Source: Geobacter sp. UBA6151 | GTDB lineage: Bacteria; Desulfobacterota; Desulfuromonadia; Geobacterales; Pseudopelobacteraceae | Assembly: GCA_002423105.1 (NCBI GenBank) | Contig: DIUT01000033.1 | Location: forward strand, 1 to 64,000 | DNA length: 64,000 nt | Direction of reading: 5' to 3' | Part shown: piece after piece, positions 26,022 to 34,581 of the stretch | Position numbering within the stretch: position 1 is the first letter of the stretch | Layout: each line of letters starts with the position of its first letter | The notes under the pieces: generated by a model | Seen by the model: the letters and a program-made list of their open reading frames with translations, nothing else | What the model was told of the DNA's origin: nothing | Database searches by the model: none | Made by a program: the position numbers and the translations under genes

Positions 26022-27296
26022 CTACTTACCATGGCCATGTTCATCGGTCATTTCACCCTTCTTCACTTCCGACTTGAGAATAAACGATCCCTTGATCGCG
26101 TAGTTCTCTCCCTCTTTCAATCCAGAAACGATCTCGACCATGCCGAGCGCCGTTCTACCTGCCTGAACCTGTCGCGCGGCAAACTCGGTTTCATTTTCTG
26201 CAACAAAGACCACCTTTTTGCCATCCAGGTCCTGCAACGCCTCTTCAGGAACCGCCAGCGTCGACGGGGTGTCGGACGGCAGGGCCAGTTCAACGGTGGC
26301 AAACATTTCCGGCTTCAGTTTCCGTCCGGGATTGACAACTTCTATCCGGGCCTTGATTGTGCGGGTTGCTTCGTTGACCAGGTCGGCAATATGGGTAATG
26401 CGCCCTTTCAGCTTCAGGTCGGGAAACGCCCCCACCGCAACTGTCGCACTCTGCCCCTTGCGTACCTTGGACAGGTCTTTTTCGTTGATATCCACCAGTA
26501 TCCAGACAGATGAAAGGTCGGCTATGGTGTAGAGGCTTTTGGACGGATCGGACAGTTCGCCGACAACTGCCTGTTTTTCCGTGATCACGCCGTTGATCGG
26601 CGAACGTACAGTAAGAACCGGTTTCTTGTGGGAGCCGTTTTTAAGGTCAGCCACCGAAACCCCGTACAGGGATAGACGCTCCTCATCATTGTGAAACTCG
26701 GCTTCTGCAATTTGGTAGTCACTCTCGGCCTGAAAGACATCCTTTCTGGCTATAATCTTCTTGTCTGATAGCGTCATCACCCGGTCCAGGCGGTTCTTTG
26801 CCAGTTGTAATCTGGTTTTTGACTGGTGGTAACGGTTGAGTGATTCACCCATCTCGACGCTGTCAAGGGTAACCAGGGGCTGTCCGTTGGAAACGCTATC
26901 CCCCAGAGAAGCCCGCACTGCAATGATCTTGCCCGGTATGCGGGGGGAAACATGCGCTATCCGGTCGGCATTGGCCGCCACTTTGCCGGTGACGCTGATA
27001 ACGCCCCCCAGTCGTTGTTTTTTAGCCTCACCAATGACCACACCGTTTTGCTTTTGCATCTCGGCGGTCATTTTGATATGGTCGAACTCCTCATCTTCTT
27101 CATGATCGCCGTGTTCCTCCTTCTTTTCCTTGTGTTCCTTGCCTTCGTCATGCCCACCGGCTTTCTCTTCCTTGTAGGCAGTTTCTTTTTTGTCGGTATG
27201 GCCATCAGTGCCGGTTTCCAAATGGGTGAAGCGATAGATGAATCCACCCAGGATAACGGCCAGAATAACGCCGATAATGATTCGCTTCCTGTTCAC
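26022..27296 (-). CDS. RND efflux periplasmic adaptor, CzcB/CusB type
   Basis: A 424-residue membrane-fusion protein. One N-terminal membrane anchor (IIIGVILAVILGGFIYRF) is followed by a His/Glu/Lys-rich stretch at about residues 33-75 (repeated HDEGKEHKEKKEEHGDHEE type), then the barrel-sandwich and coiled-coil hairpin (KVAANADRIAHVSPRIPG, later NGVITEKQAVVGELSDP). The His-rich stretch likely binds divalent metal. It overlaps the upstream outer-membrane channel gene by 4 bases. Confidence 0.92.
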   Translation of the reverse strand: MNRKRIIIGVILAVILGGFIYRFTHLETGTDGHTDKKETAYKEEKAGGHDEGKEHKEKKEEHGDHEEDEEFDHIKMTAEMQKQNGVVIGEAKKQRLGGVISVTGKVAANADRIAHVSPRIPGKIIAVRASLGDSVSNGQPLVTLDSVEMGESLNRYHQSKTRLQLAKNRLDRVMTLSDKKIIARKDVFQAESDYQIAEAEFHNDEERLSLYGVSVADLKNGSHKKPVLTVRSPINGVITEKQAVVGELSDPSKSLYTIADLSSVWILVDINEKDLSKVRKGQSATVAVGAFPDLKLKGRITHIADLVNEATRTIKARIEVVNPGRKLKPEMFATVELALPSDTPSTLAVPEEALQDLDGKKVVFVAENETEFAARQVQAGRTALGMVEIVSGLKEGENYAIKGSFILKSEVKKGEMTDEHGHGK

Positions 27297-28624
27297 TCTT
27301 TACCTCCCTGTGCTGCAGTGGTGTCTTTTAAGACCGGATTCAGCGCGTATGCCAGGCGGCTATGGGTTTCGATTGCGGTCTGCAAGGCAGTTAGCTCTGC
27401 TTCCTGCTGTTCGCCAAGCCGCCGTTTTTCGTCAAGCAGCAATTGCATGCCGATCTCGCCAAGCTCAAAGGCATCCTGCTGTATCCTGAAGTTATCCCGT
27501 ACCACCGGTCCCAGTGCGGTCCGGTGCAGTTCCAGAGCCCTGCGGGCCAGGTGATGCTGCGCCAGCAGTTCCCGCAGTTCGCTTTCCGCAGTGCGGCGAC
27601 CAGCTTCCAGGCGCCTGTGTGCTGCGCTTACACGGGCTGCGGCCTTTGCCCGTTCAGGCTGGTTCCGTGAAAAAAGCGGGAGCGGTATGGACAGCTTAAG
27701 TCCTAGAATGTGGTCGTTCGTGAGCTCTTTGCCTGCTGTCAGCGCTCCGCCATTCAGTTCGTAGGCGTTCTGCGAAGATCGTTCGTTGCTGTAGGACACC
27801 GCCACCGTCAATGACGGTACGGCCTCGGCCCGTGCCAGCAATAATGCGGCATCTTCCCGGCTTATTTCGTGCCGGAGAGCGGTTACGTCCGGGCGCCGTT
27901 CCAGGGCCTGGTTAATCAGTGACTCGTCGGTTCCGGCAATCTGTTGAAGCTCCGGCAGTGGGGCAAGCTGTGGCAAATTGCCGGTTCCATCAAAACCTAG
28001 CAGCAGTGCAAGCCGTCTGCTGTTTGATGCAGCGGCTGCGACGGCCTCGGCATGACGCAGACTACTCTTGCGCTGATCGAGATCGGCAAGTTGCAGTTCA
28101 AATTCCGGGATATCGCCAGCCTTGAAGCGGATAGTCGCCATCTCCAGCAGCTTCGCAGAAATCTCCTGCTGGCTTTGTATCAGGTCAAGACGTTTGCGTG
28201 ACAGCGCCGCTTCAAGCCAGGTCCGGCGCACCTGATCTGCCAGTTCGCGCTCCCGCTCGTTCAAGCGGGCCTGGGCGACGTGGACCTCTGCCCGTGCCAC
28301 GGCTGTGCGTCGTGTACCGACGGGCATAAGCGGGATCTCTTGAGCCAGTGAGACACCAAACACTTTTTCGTCAGGGCTGTTGGTCAATGCTCCGGTTGTG
28401 CCTTCCAGTTCCAGCACCGGGTTCGGTAAAGCCCCGGTCAGTTCTGCGGCAGTTTTCAAACCTGCCAGTTCTTCACGTACTGCTGCAAGCTCACGGTTCT
28501 GCTTCAGGGCCAGCGTCACGGCATCCGCCATTGCAAGCGGTGCCGGTGCGGGAGCGGAAGGCTCCAGCGCAAAAGACGGGACAACCCAGAGAACCGCGAC
28601 AGCAGCGATAAGAAACAATCGCAT
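27293..28624 (-). CDS. TolC-family outer membrane efflux channel, CzcC/CusC type
   Basis: A 443-residue outer-membrane factor with a signal peptide (MRLFLIAAVAVLWVVPSFA). The two long helical repeats typical of TolC proteins are seen (ALKQNRELAAVREELAGL and the matching second half ALERRPDVTALRHEI). It completes the tripartite pump with the next two genes downstream. A decayed copy of its first ~95 bases lies at 30159-30253. Confidence 0.9.
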   Translation of the reverse strand: MRLFLIAAVAVLWVVPSFALEPSAPAPAPLAMADAVTLALKQNRELAAVREELAGLKTAAELTGALPNPVLELEGTTGALTNSPDEKVFGVSLAQEIPLMPVGTRRTAVARAEVHVAQARLNERERELADQVRRTWLEAALSRKRLDLIQSQQEISAKLLEMATIRFKAGDIPEFELQLADLDQRKSSLRHAEAVAAAASNSRRLALLLGFDGTGNLPQLAPLPELQQIAGTDESLINQALERRPDVTALRHEISREDAALLLARAEAVPSLTVAVSYSNERSSQNAYELNGGALTAGKELTNDHILGLKLSIPLPLFSRNQPERAKAAARVSAAHRRLEAGRRTAESELRELLAQHHLARRALELHRTALGPVVRDNFRIQQDAFELGEIGMQLLLDEKRRLGEQQEAELTALQTAIETHSRLAYALNPVLKDTTAAQGGKE

Positions 28625-28665
28625 GGTCGTACTCCTTGAAAATAAATTGCTTATGTCAGTAGTCT

Positions 28666-29478
28666 TTAAAAGAGTGGATGTTCAAAGGAAAGATAGAGCA
28701 GACCGCCATACTCTCCTTTGGAAGGGCCAATGCCAACGGGAACTGAGATGCCCGGAACCACCTGAAGGCCAGACTTGAAGTTAATAGCGCCGCGAATGCC
28801 CGGATTGATGAAAAAGCTGTTTTTGTGCTGTTTGCTGCCATCCGGTTGTACTGCTTCACCGGTAGTGCCAACCGCTTCCAGCACCAGGTTAAAGTTCTCG
28901 TGTAGCAGCCAGATAATGCTCGCTCCATAATTGGTTCCAAAGGTATCTGCCTTTGCTCCCCCCGATTCCCTTGAGCCGGGTGTAAAGGTTGCGCCCAGGT
29001 TCCAGTGGGTCACAAACCTGTCATTCAACTCAACACTAAGCGGTAAATTCACCTGAACAGCAATTGCATCAGTTCCAAGCCCCTTTTTATAATCACCGGT
29101 GGGCAGGGCAAGAGAGAGGCGAGGAGCCAGTGCAACGGGTCCCTTAAAAATCGCCTGATACCGGTAGTTTAGCATAATATCTCCCAGTCCGCTGGTGTTC
29201 TCTGAATCGGTGACATGCTGGTACGGAATGGAATAGGAAAACTGGTGTTTTTGGGTGGGAACCGGCCACTCCTGCGTAAAGATGTATTGCCAGTCCTTTG
29301 ATTTTTTCAGGTACTGAAACAGCGATATGTGTTGTACGACGCCGTCTTCCTGGTTGTAGGCCTCTTCCAGCAAAAATGAGTTGTCCTGAATCTTTTTTAC
29401 CTCTTCAGCAAATACGGGCACGCTTAGAAACATGCATACCGCCACGACGACAAAGGATACGGCCTTGTGAATTTTCAT
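28666..29478 (-). CDS. Predicted outer-membrane beta-barrel protein
   Basis: A 270-residue protein with a signal peptide (VVVAVCMFLSVPVFA) and alternating beta-strand sequence ending in the aromatic C-terminus FEHPLF, usual for outer-membrane barrels. It resembles the 'transporter'/phenol MetA-pathway barrel family often found beside metal-efflux genes. Substrate unknown. It lies just upstream of the channel gene in the same direction. Confidence 0.72.
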   Translation of the reverse strand: MKIHKAVSFVVVAVCMFLSVPVFAEEVKKIQDNSFLLEEAYNQEDGVVQHISLFQYLKKSKDWQYIFTQEWPVPTQKHQFSYSIPYQHVTDSENTSGLGDIMLNYRYQAIFKGPVALAPRLSLALPTGDYKKGLGTDAIAVQVNLPLSVELNDRFVTHWNLGATFTPGSRESGGAKADTFGTNYGASIIWLLHENFNLVLEAVGTTGEAVQPDGSKQHKNSFFINPGIRGAINFKSGLQVVPGISVPVGIGPSKGEYGGLLYLSFEHPLF

Positions 29479-29529
29479 CTATTTCACCTTGTATTCGGAT
29501 TGATGTGAATAACCGTGACGTTGCCTAAA

Positions 29530-30108
29530 TTATCGGCCCTGGCCAATATTTTGTAAGCTCTTCACGCCTTCATAGTAGGTCCGATCTCCGTTGAAACCGA
29601 TCAGCCGGTGGGGATTCCTGCTCTTGTAAACCGGTTTTAACTCCAGCTTTTGCAAGCCATCCCGGATAGTGACATCCTGCTCAAAGAGCGTGCCGTCTCC
29701 CGGCAGGGCAACGCTGATTTTGTGTGTCCCAATCGGCAGACGTAGCGTGCTGTTGAAGGTATAGCGGACACCGTTGCCTGCTTCCGGATCAGTGCTGCCC
29801 TGATATTTTCCGGTTTCAGTTGTCATCGTGCCCATCACGCGGTGAGTCTGCCCCTTGACCCCCACCAGCATCTGGTAACGCTCTGTGCCGTAATTCGTTG
29901 TGTCAATCAGGACAGTGCCGTTTTTTCTGGTTTTTACCGACAGGGATATCTGCAGATCGCCAAAACCGGTTGCGGGTGAAGTGCTGCTCTGCCCAACCAC
30001 CTGAAACACACCTTGCCCGCTTTGTGATTCAAGCCGTCTGATAGTCTCGGTTGAAGCGCAACCGGAAAACAAGGCCACTGATGCCAAGAGTATGATGATC
30101 TTTTTCAT
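29530..30108 (-). CDS. Predicted lipoprotein
   Basis: A 192-residue protein with a clear lipobox (LASVALFSGC, Cys17). The rest is rich in beta-strand with no motif I recognise. Co-directional with the pump genes and 52 bases before the barrel gene, so it probably belongs to the same envelope response. Function unknown. Confidence 0.72.
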   Translation of the reverse strand: MKKIIILLASVALFSGCASTETIRRLESQSGQGVFQVVGQSSTSPATGFGDLQISLSVKTRKNGTVLIDTTNYGTERYQMLVGVKGQTHRVMGTMTTETGKYQGSTDPEAGNGVRYTFNSTLRLPIGTHKISVALPGDGTLFEQDVTIRDGLQKLELKPVYKSRNPHRLIGFNGDRTYYEGVKSLQNIGQGR

Positions 30109-30158
30109 GATTAATTTTCCTTTTTATGTTCAACGTATGAATCGGCCCAGGGATCAGC

Positions 30159-30253
30159 CATTGCAATCTGCGCCGTTACGGGAGCGGAAGACTCCAGCGC
30201 AAAAGACGGAATAACCCAGAGCACCGCCACGTAGCGATAAGAAACAATCGCAT
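30159..30253 (-). pseudogene. Relic of a second tolC-type gene (5' end only)
   Basis: This stretch repeats, with a few changes and small gaps, the first ~95 bases of the outer-membrane channel gene (28529-28624): the shared parts include GATAAGAAACAATCGCATGG and GCGCAAAAGACGG. The reading frame stops almost at once and nothing of the rest of the gene follows. A further 19-base scrap of the same sequence is at 39221-39239. Confidence 0.7.
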
Positions 30254-30304
30254 GGTCGTAACCCGTGAAGACTACTTATGTTGGTTGTGGTTTGTTATGC
30301 GGGG

Positions 30305-30640
30305 TCAGCAAATGGTTCGAGGCGGTATGAAGGGAATGCGCGGGAAATCCTGTGGAAACAGATGTGGAATGACTGCGGTAAGCTGTTTAACCTGTAGAGG
30401 GTGGGAAAAATCGGACTGCTGGCCGATTATGGCCTGTGCGTGGGTGTGGCTAGCGCAGCAGTGGTCGCTATGAGAGCTGTTGCCGCTGTCATGGCAGGGA
30501 GTTTTATCCTGGTTACAGGGGGATGAGATTGAGCAGCAGCCGCTGTCCGGTGTTCCTGCTTGGGCGTGGTCTATCCCAAAACAGATATTACCGGTTAACA
30601 GACTGACAAGCAGTATGATTGTGGCGACTGTGCGAAACAT
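30305..30640 (-). CDS. Small secreted Cys/His-rich protein
   Basis: A 111-residue protein with a signal peptide (MFRTVATIILLVSLLTGNICF) and a central block dense in Cys and His (SGCCSISSPCNQDKTPCHD, then SHSDHCCASHTHA). Not a named family to me; a periplasmic metal-binding role is likely from composition and from the metal-efflux setting. A truncated copy is at 36243-36386. A TTTACA/TATAGA promoter-like pair lies at 30649-30678, very close to the start. Confidence 0.6.
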   Translation of the reverse strand: MFRTVATIILLVSLLTGNICFGIDHAQAGTPDSGCCSISSPCNQDKTPCHDSGNSSHSDHCCASHTHAQAIIGQQSDFSHPLQVKQLTAVIPHLFPQDFPRIPFIPPRTIC

Positions 30641-30710
30641 GATGCAACTCTATACGCTGTATCCGGTAATCGTGTAAAGCGTAAATCTGCTTGCCGGCCT
30701 GCTCATAAAG

Positions 30711-30745
30711 GCAAGGACCCGCTGGTCAGAGCCGGGTCCGTGCCT
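30711..30745 (-). terminator. Terminator-like hairpin after lipoprotein gene
   Basis: GGACCC (30715-30720) pairs with GGGTCC (30734-30739), with extra GC pairs inside; on the minus strand a short T-containing tail follows. The same structure lies at 36461-36483 in the second copy. Confidence 0.4.
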
Positions 30746-30768
30746 TCCCATGAAGACGCTTCAGCACA

Positions 30769-31620
30769 TTATCTCCACATCATACCCATACCCATACCGC
30801 CACGATAGACCGTTGAGTAGTTGCGGAACGGCATTCCTGCAGGAATGAAGGACAGGTTTGTGTTCATGGTATTTCTCAGGGTTGTTATGTTTGTCTGAGC
30901 GTTTGAACCGGTAATCGTCGGCAGATTGCTGTAGATGGTGCCCATCATACCGCGATAACGGTTCACATCAACCGTACCGTTGGTCCCGATCACCTGCCCT
31001 GCCTGCCCGCCCATCAATGTTGCCATGTTCCGTGCAGCGGTGTGCATGGCGGTATTGCGGCCCGCTATGTAGTCGGACATCATATTGGTGCCTGCTGGCA
31101 GGCCCACCTGCGTTCTCAGGGCATCCATCGCCTGCTGCAGGGTCGTATAGGAGCCGGTTTCCATCATTTCACGCAGTTGTGTGGACATGGGGCTGATGAA
31201 ATTGCTGACCGTTCCGGTAACTCCGCCTGTGGCTGGTGCAACGGCGACGGCATGCATGCTGAGCACGTAACTGCCCGTGACCGCCGTGTTGGTGTCTTTG
31301 TCGATGGTTACCCCCTGGGTTGCCAAAGCAACAATGGGGTATTTGCCAATATCTGCGGCATCAACATGCAGCGTGTACGCCCCGTTCTGGTCAGTGATGG
31401 CGGAAGGCTCCCCGGTATCCAGCCGGTAGTTCAGGTTCTTGTCCAAAAATACTGTGGCCTTCTCCAGATAGCCGTCTGCAACAGCTCCACTGACGGAAGC
31501 GCTTGTCGCAACCGGTGTCATCATTGACGACGACATGCTTGTGTCGCTGCCGCTGCTGCCGCAACCGGCTATCATGCCTGCCGAAAGAATGGTGAGTGCC
31601 GCTAATGTCTGTTTTTTCAT
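30769..31620 (-). CDS. Lipoprotein of a local three-member family (copy A)
   Basis: A 283-residue protein with lipobox LSAGMIAGC (Cys20). Residues ~40-110 read like a Cna-B/SdrD-type beta-sandwich (SGAVADGYLEKATVFLDKN, then LDTGEPSAITDQNGAYTL); the remainder is helical and Met-rich, ending in a Gly/Met tail (GGMGMGMMWR). Nearly identical to the gene at 36514 and more distantly related to 37410. Met-rich envelope proteins in metal islands often bind copper; that is inference here. Confidence 0.75.
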   Translation of the reverse strand: MKKQTLAALTILSAGMIAGCGSSGSDTSMSSSMMTPVATSASVSGAVADGYLEKATVFLDKNLNYRLDTGEPSAITDQNGAYTLHVDAADIGKYPIVALATQGVTIDKDTNTAVTGSYVLSMHAVAVAPATGGVTGTVSNFISPMSTQLREMMETGSYTTLQQAMDALRTQVGLPAGTNMMSDYIAGRNTAMHTAARNMATLMGGQAGQVIGTNGTVDVNRYRGMMGTIYSNLPTITGSNAQTNITTLRNTMNTNLSFIPAGMPFRNYSTVYRGGMGMGMMWR

Positions 31621-31669
31621 GATGTTCTTTCCTTTGGGGGTATGTGGTGTGCTGTTGCACCAAAAGTCT

Positions 31670-32020
31670 TTACCTGATTGAACGGATACGTCCGCTTCGT
31701 TTATGGATAACTACCCTGTCGATTATCTTGTTTTCATTATCCAGTATCTCAGCCTCAAAATAGGTTGTTTTATCAATTATTTTTCCAGTTTTTGTCCCAC
31801 TGCCACCATAGTATTCCGCAAGGCCATTCCGTACATCCTCTGCCGATTGAACGCTCCTGCGCGCACCATAGCTATCACCGCTCAGAGTGTTGCAGTATCC
31901 GCCATAGGTTTTGTTGCAACCGCACTCACGGCATGCAGCAGCCTCGGTACGCAACATAACGGCAATAAGTAGTGATACTCCGATTGTGAATACTGTCTTT
32001 CCTGCCATAGAGCGCCCCAT
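31670..32020 (-). CDS. Secreted Cys-containing protein with PepSY-like C-terminus
   Basis: About 116 residues from the ATG at 32020 (MGRSMAGKTVF); an ATG at 32008 is equally possible. A signal peptide ends at TEAAA, followed by a Cys cluster (CRECGCNKTYGGYC). The C-terminal FEAEILDNENKIIDRVVIHK resembles a PepSY repeat. Unknown function; lies just after the ZraP-like gene and is likely co-transcribed. Confidence 0.6.
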   Translation of the reverse strand: MGRSMAGKTVFTIGVSLLIAVMLRTEAAACRECGCNKTYGGYCNTLSGDSYGARRSVQSAEDVRNGLAEYYGGSGTKTGKIIDKTTYFEAEILDNENKIIDRVVIHKRSGRIRSIR

Positions 32021-32058
32021 TTTGCGAGGAGTTACCCTCCCATTGAAAAAGCCGGATG

Positions 32059-32454
32059 TTACCATCCACACATGCCACAGCCGCAACTATTGCCATTGGT
32101 CATGGCTTGCCGCTGCCCCATATTGCCAGCCATTCCCCGGTTACCCATACCATACTTGTTACCAGCGGCCTGTAGTTGGCTCTGTAACTCGATGATTTCC
32201 TTGCGGAGTGCCGCCACCCGTTTACCATCCGGTACATCTTTGTTGGACTCATCCTGAAGATCGAGTTGCCTTTCCATCAGAAGTTCTCGTGTCTTCAGGG
32301 TATCCTTCTGAAAGCTCCTCATCTTTTGTGTGCTCACATTTTGGCCGGTACCGGTCATACACCAGCCGCCTCCCCATCCCCAACCTGCGTAGACGACCGA
32401 ACTTGCCAACAATGCCCCGACAACCGCGATAACTGCTACCATTCCCGTTTTCAT
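32059..32454 (-). CDS. ZraP/CpxP-like periplasmic metal-associated protein
   Basis: A 131-residue protein with a signal peptide ending at VVYAG, a Gly/Trp patch, then one long helical hairpin (LLMERQLDLQDESNK, later VAALRKEIIELQSQL) as in the Spy/CpxP/ZraP family. The C-terminus carries a CGCGMCGW motif likely to bind metal. ZraP proteins are zinc-binding periplasmic chaperones that tune the ZraS kinase. The adjacent kinase/regulator pair upstream supports the same logic. Confidence 0.78.
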   Translation of the reverse strand: MKTGMVAVIAVVGALLASSVVYAGWGWGGGWCMTGTGQNVSTQKMRSFQKDTLKTRELLMERQLDLQDESNKDVPDGKRVAALRKEIIELQSQLQAAGNKYGMGNRGMAGNMGQRQAMTNGNSCGCGMCGW

Positions 32455-32543
32455 GATCTTTCTCCTTTGCCTGCATAGCGTCGTTACTGATGCTGACAGG
32501 ATAGCAAGGGAGTATGGAAGAATTATGAAGCAGTTGTGGAGAA

Positions 32544-33893
32544 TTATGGAGTTTTGGGCTCAGCGGGAAACTGAATGGTAAATACCGTTCCCACACCCAT
32601 TTGGCTTGCGACTTCGATGGTGCCGCCATGGGCATCCACCAATTCCCTGACAATTGCCAGGCCAAGGCCGAGGCCACCATCCTTGCCCCGATAGAATCGT
32701 TCAAAGATTAAGGGAATATCTTCTTCGGAAATTCCACAGCCCGTATCGATTACGGTGATAATGCAGCCGGATACGGTCTGTTTACCGCTGAGAGTGATTA
32801 CCCCACCCGGTGACGTAACCTTCAGGGCGTTGCTTATCAGATTGATAAGTACCTGGGAAAGCCGGTCAGGATCAGCAGATACCATAGTTTCATCATCTGA
32901 CTCTACCCTGATAACCACCCCTTTTTCGCGTGCAACAGCTTCAAAACTCAAAGCCAGATTGTCAAACATCTGCCGGAGCAGCAATTGATGCACGTCGAGG
33001 CTGAGTACGCTGGCCTGCGCCTCGAAAAAATCCTCCATGGAAGCCACGATAGTGGTCAGCCGCTGGTTCTCTTCCAACAGGAGCCGGATGCGTGATTCGT
33101 CATTGCTAATAACGCCATCCAAAACACCTTCAAGCTGACCACGCATGATCGTAAGGGGAGTCCGTAACTCATGGGCAAGATTGGCGCAGATCTGTTTGCG
33201 CAGTTTGTTCTGCACCTGGAGCGTGTGTGCCATGGCATTGAAAGACTGGCCGAGGCTGGACAACTCATCGCTGCCCGGTATCTCAACCCGTTCGGTCAGG
33301 TTGCCTTGACTGATATTCTGCGCCGCTTGCGATATCCGGACGATTGGCCGACTTAAGCGGCGGGCAAGAACAATACTTAATATGCAGGCAATAACACCGA
33401 GAGCCAAGGCCGAGTAAGCAAGCAGGTGGTTGGTGCGGCTGATAAAGAAACTGTTTCTGGTATCGGGGAGAAACCTGACTTCCAGTTGGCCGATCTCTTT
33501 GCCATGGAGAAACAGGGGATAGATGTGGAATTCTCCTGTTCCTGAGAGCTTCGCAAATCCTGATGCAGCCTTGAGACGAACTTGCTGTTCCGGTTCCAGG
33601 GAGGCCAATGCTCTGGAGGTTTCCATGATGATCATGCCGTCACGGTCCCGCACCCTGGTGTCCAGGCCGAGCTGAAGCGCCCAGACAGCGTCTTCGACCG
33701 CCATTTCCGGACTCCACCCTTTCTGTTTCAAAAAAACAGATTCCAGGTCGGCCACCACCCAGGAAACCCGATCTTCCTGTTCTGCTTCGGTCAGGCGGTT
33801 AAAATCGCGCACGACCAATTCCCGGAGAAGGATCGAAGAAGACACTCCCAGGCCTGCCATGAACAGCAGTATGAGCAGAAATTTTTTATACAT
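32544..33893 (-). CDS. Membrane sensor histidine kinase, CusS/BaeS-like
   Basis: About 449 residues from the ATG at 33893, which lies 8 bases inside the end of the regulator gene. Two membrane helices (4-24 and ~160-182) flank a periplasmic sensor of ~135 residues, followed by HAMP, HisKA (ANLAHELRTPLTIM) and an intact HATPase (N-box LINLISNALK, DTGCGI, GLGLGLAIV). Standard metal-responsive layout. Paired with the OmpR-type regulator upstream. Confidence 0.92.
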   Translation of the reverse strand: MYKKFLLILLFMAGLGVSSSILLRELVVRDFNRLTEAEQEDRVSWVVADLESVFLKQKGWSPEMAVEDAVWALQLGLDTRVRDRDGMIIMETSRALASLEPEQQVRLKAASGFAKLSGTGEFHIYPLFLHGKEIGQLEVRFLPDTRNSFFISRTNHLLAYSALALGVIACILSIVLARRLSRPIVRISQAAQNISQGNLTERVEIPGSDELSSLGQSFNAMAHTLQVQNKLRKQICANLAHELRTPLTIMRGQLEGVLDGVISNDESRIRLLLEENQRLTTIVASMEDFFEAQASVLSLDVHQLLLRQMFDNLALSFEAVAREKGVVIRVESDDETMVSADPDRLSQVLINLISNALKVTSPGGVITLSGKQTVSGCIITVIDTGCGISEEDIPLIFERFYRGKDGGLGLGLAIVRELVDAHGGTIEVASQMGVGTVFTIQFPAEPKTP

Positions 33894-34581
33894 CCCGAAC
33901 ACCGCCGAAACGATAACCAAGCCCGTATACTGTGATCAGAAAGAGCGGAGCCCTGGTGCTGTCACCCAGCTTTTGACGTATGTTCTTGATGTGGCTGTCG
34001 ATATTTCGCTCATAACCGTCGAAGTGATAGCCCATGGCCTTATCAACCAGCTCTTCGCGGGTAAAGGTCTTGCTGGAGGTCGCTGCAAGCGTGAAAAGGA
34101 TCTTGAATTCCACTGCCGTCAACCGGATGGCATCACCCTTGAGAATCACCGCGTGGTTGCGCTCATCGAGAACAAGGTGACCCTGGTTAAAACTGAGTCG
34201 CAGGCTGCTTTCGGTTGTTCCTGACCGTTTGAGCACCGCCTGGACCCTGGCCACGAGTTCACGTGGGCTGAATGGTTTCACAATGTAGTCATCAGCGCCC
34301 AGGGCAAATCCAGCCAAACGTTCTTCTTCAGATGCCTTGGCGGTCAATATCACTACCGGTACATCGGCACGTTCTTTCATTTCCCGGCACACTGCCTCTC
34401 CGCTCAAGTCTGGGAGCATCAGGTCAAGGACAACCAGTGACAGTGTTTCGATCGCAACGATATGTATGGCATCCCGACCTGACGAAACATGCTTTACTCT
34501 GAATCCGGCCTGCTTCAGATACGCAATTGCAACTTCTGCAATTCTGGCATCATCTTCAACAAGGAGAATTAAACCGTTCAT
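33886..34581 (-). CDS. OmpR-family response regulator
   Basis: A 231-residue regulator: receiver with VEDD, Asp in LVVLDLMLPD and Lys in YIVKPFS, then a winged-helix DNA-binding domain (EFKILFTLAATSSKTFTREEL, DSHIKNIRQKLGD). It is coupled to the kinase by overlap and starts 4 bases inside the end of the CDF-like gene, so exporter, regulator and kinase form one unit. Likely targets are the efflux genes downstream (inference). Confidence 0.93.
   Translation of the reverse strand: MNGLILLVEDDARIAEVAIAYLKQAGFRVKHVSSGRDAIHIVAIETLSLVVLDLMLPDLSGEAVCREMKERADVPVVILTAKASEEERLAGFALGADDYIVKPFSPRELVARVQAVLKRSGTTESSLRLSFNQGHLVLDERNHAVILKGDAIRLTAVEFKILFTLAATSSKTFTREELVDKAMGYHFDGYERNIDSHIKNIRQKLGDSTRAPLFLITVYGLGYRFGGVRDV

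Larger units (their letters stand above)
30515..31662. repeat. Segmental duplication, copy 1
   Basis: About 1.15 kb nearly identical to 36251-37388, covering the first part of the small Cys/His-rich gene, its upstream region, a terminator-like hairpin and a complete lipoprotein gene with its leader. Differences are scattered base changes and two short in-frame gaps. The offset between copies is about 5.7 kb and both lie in the same orientation. Confidence 0.85.
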
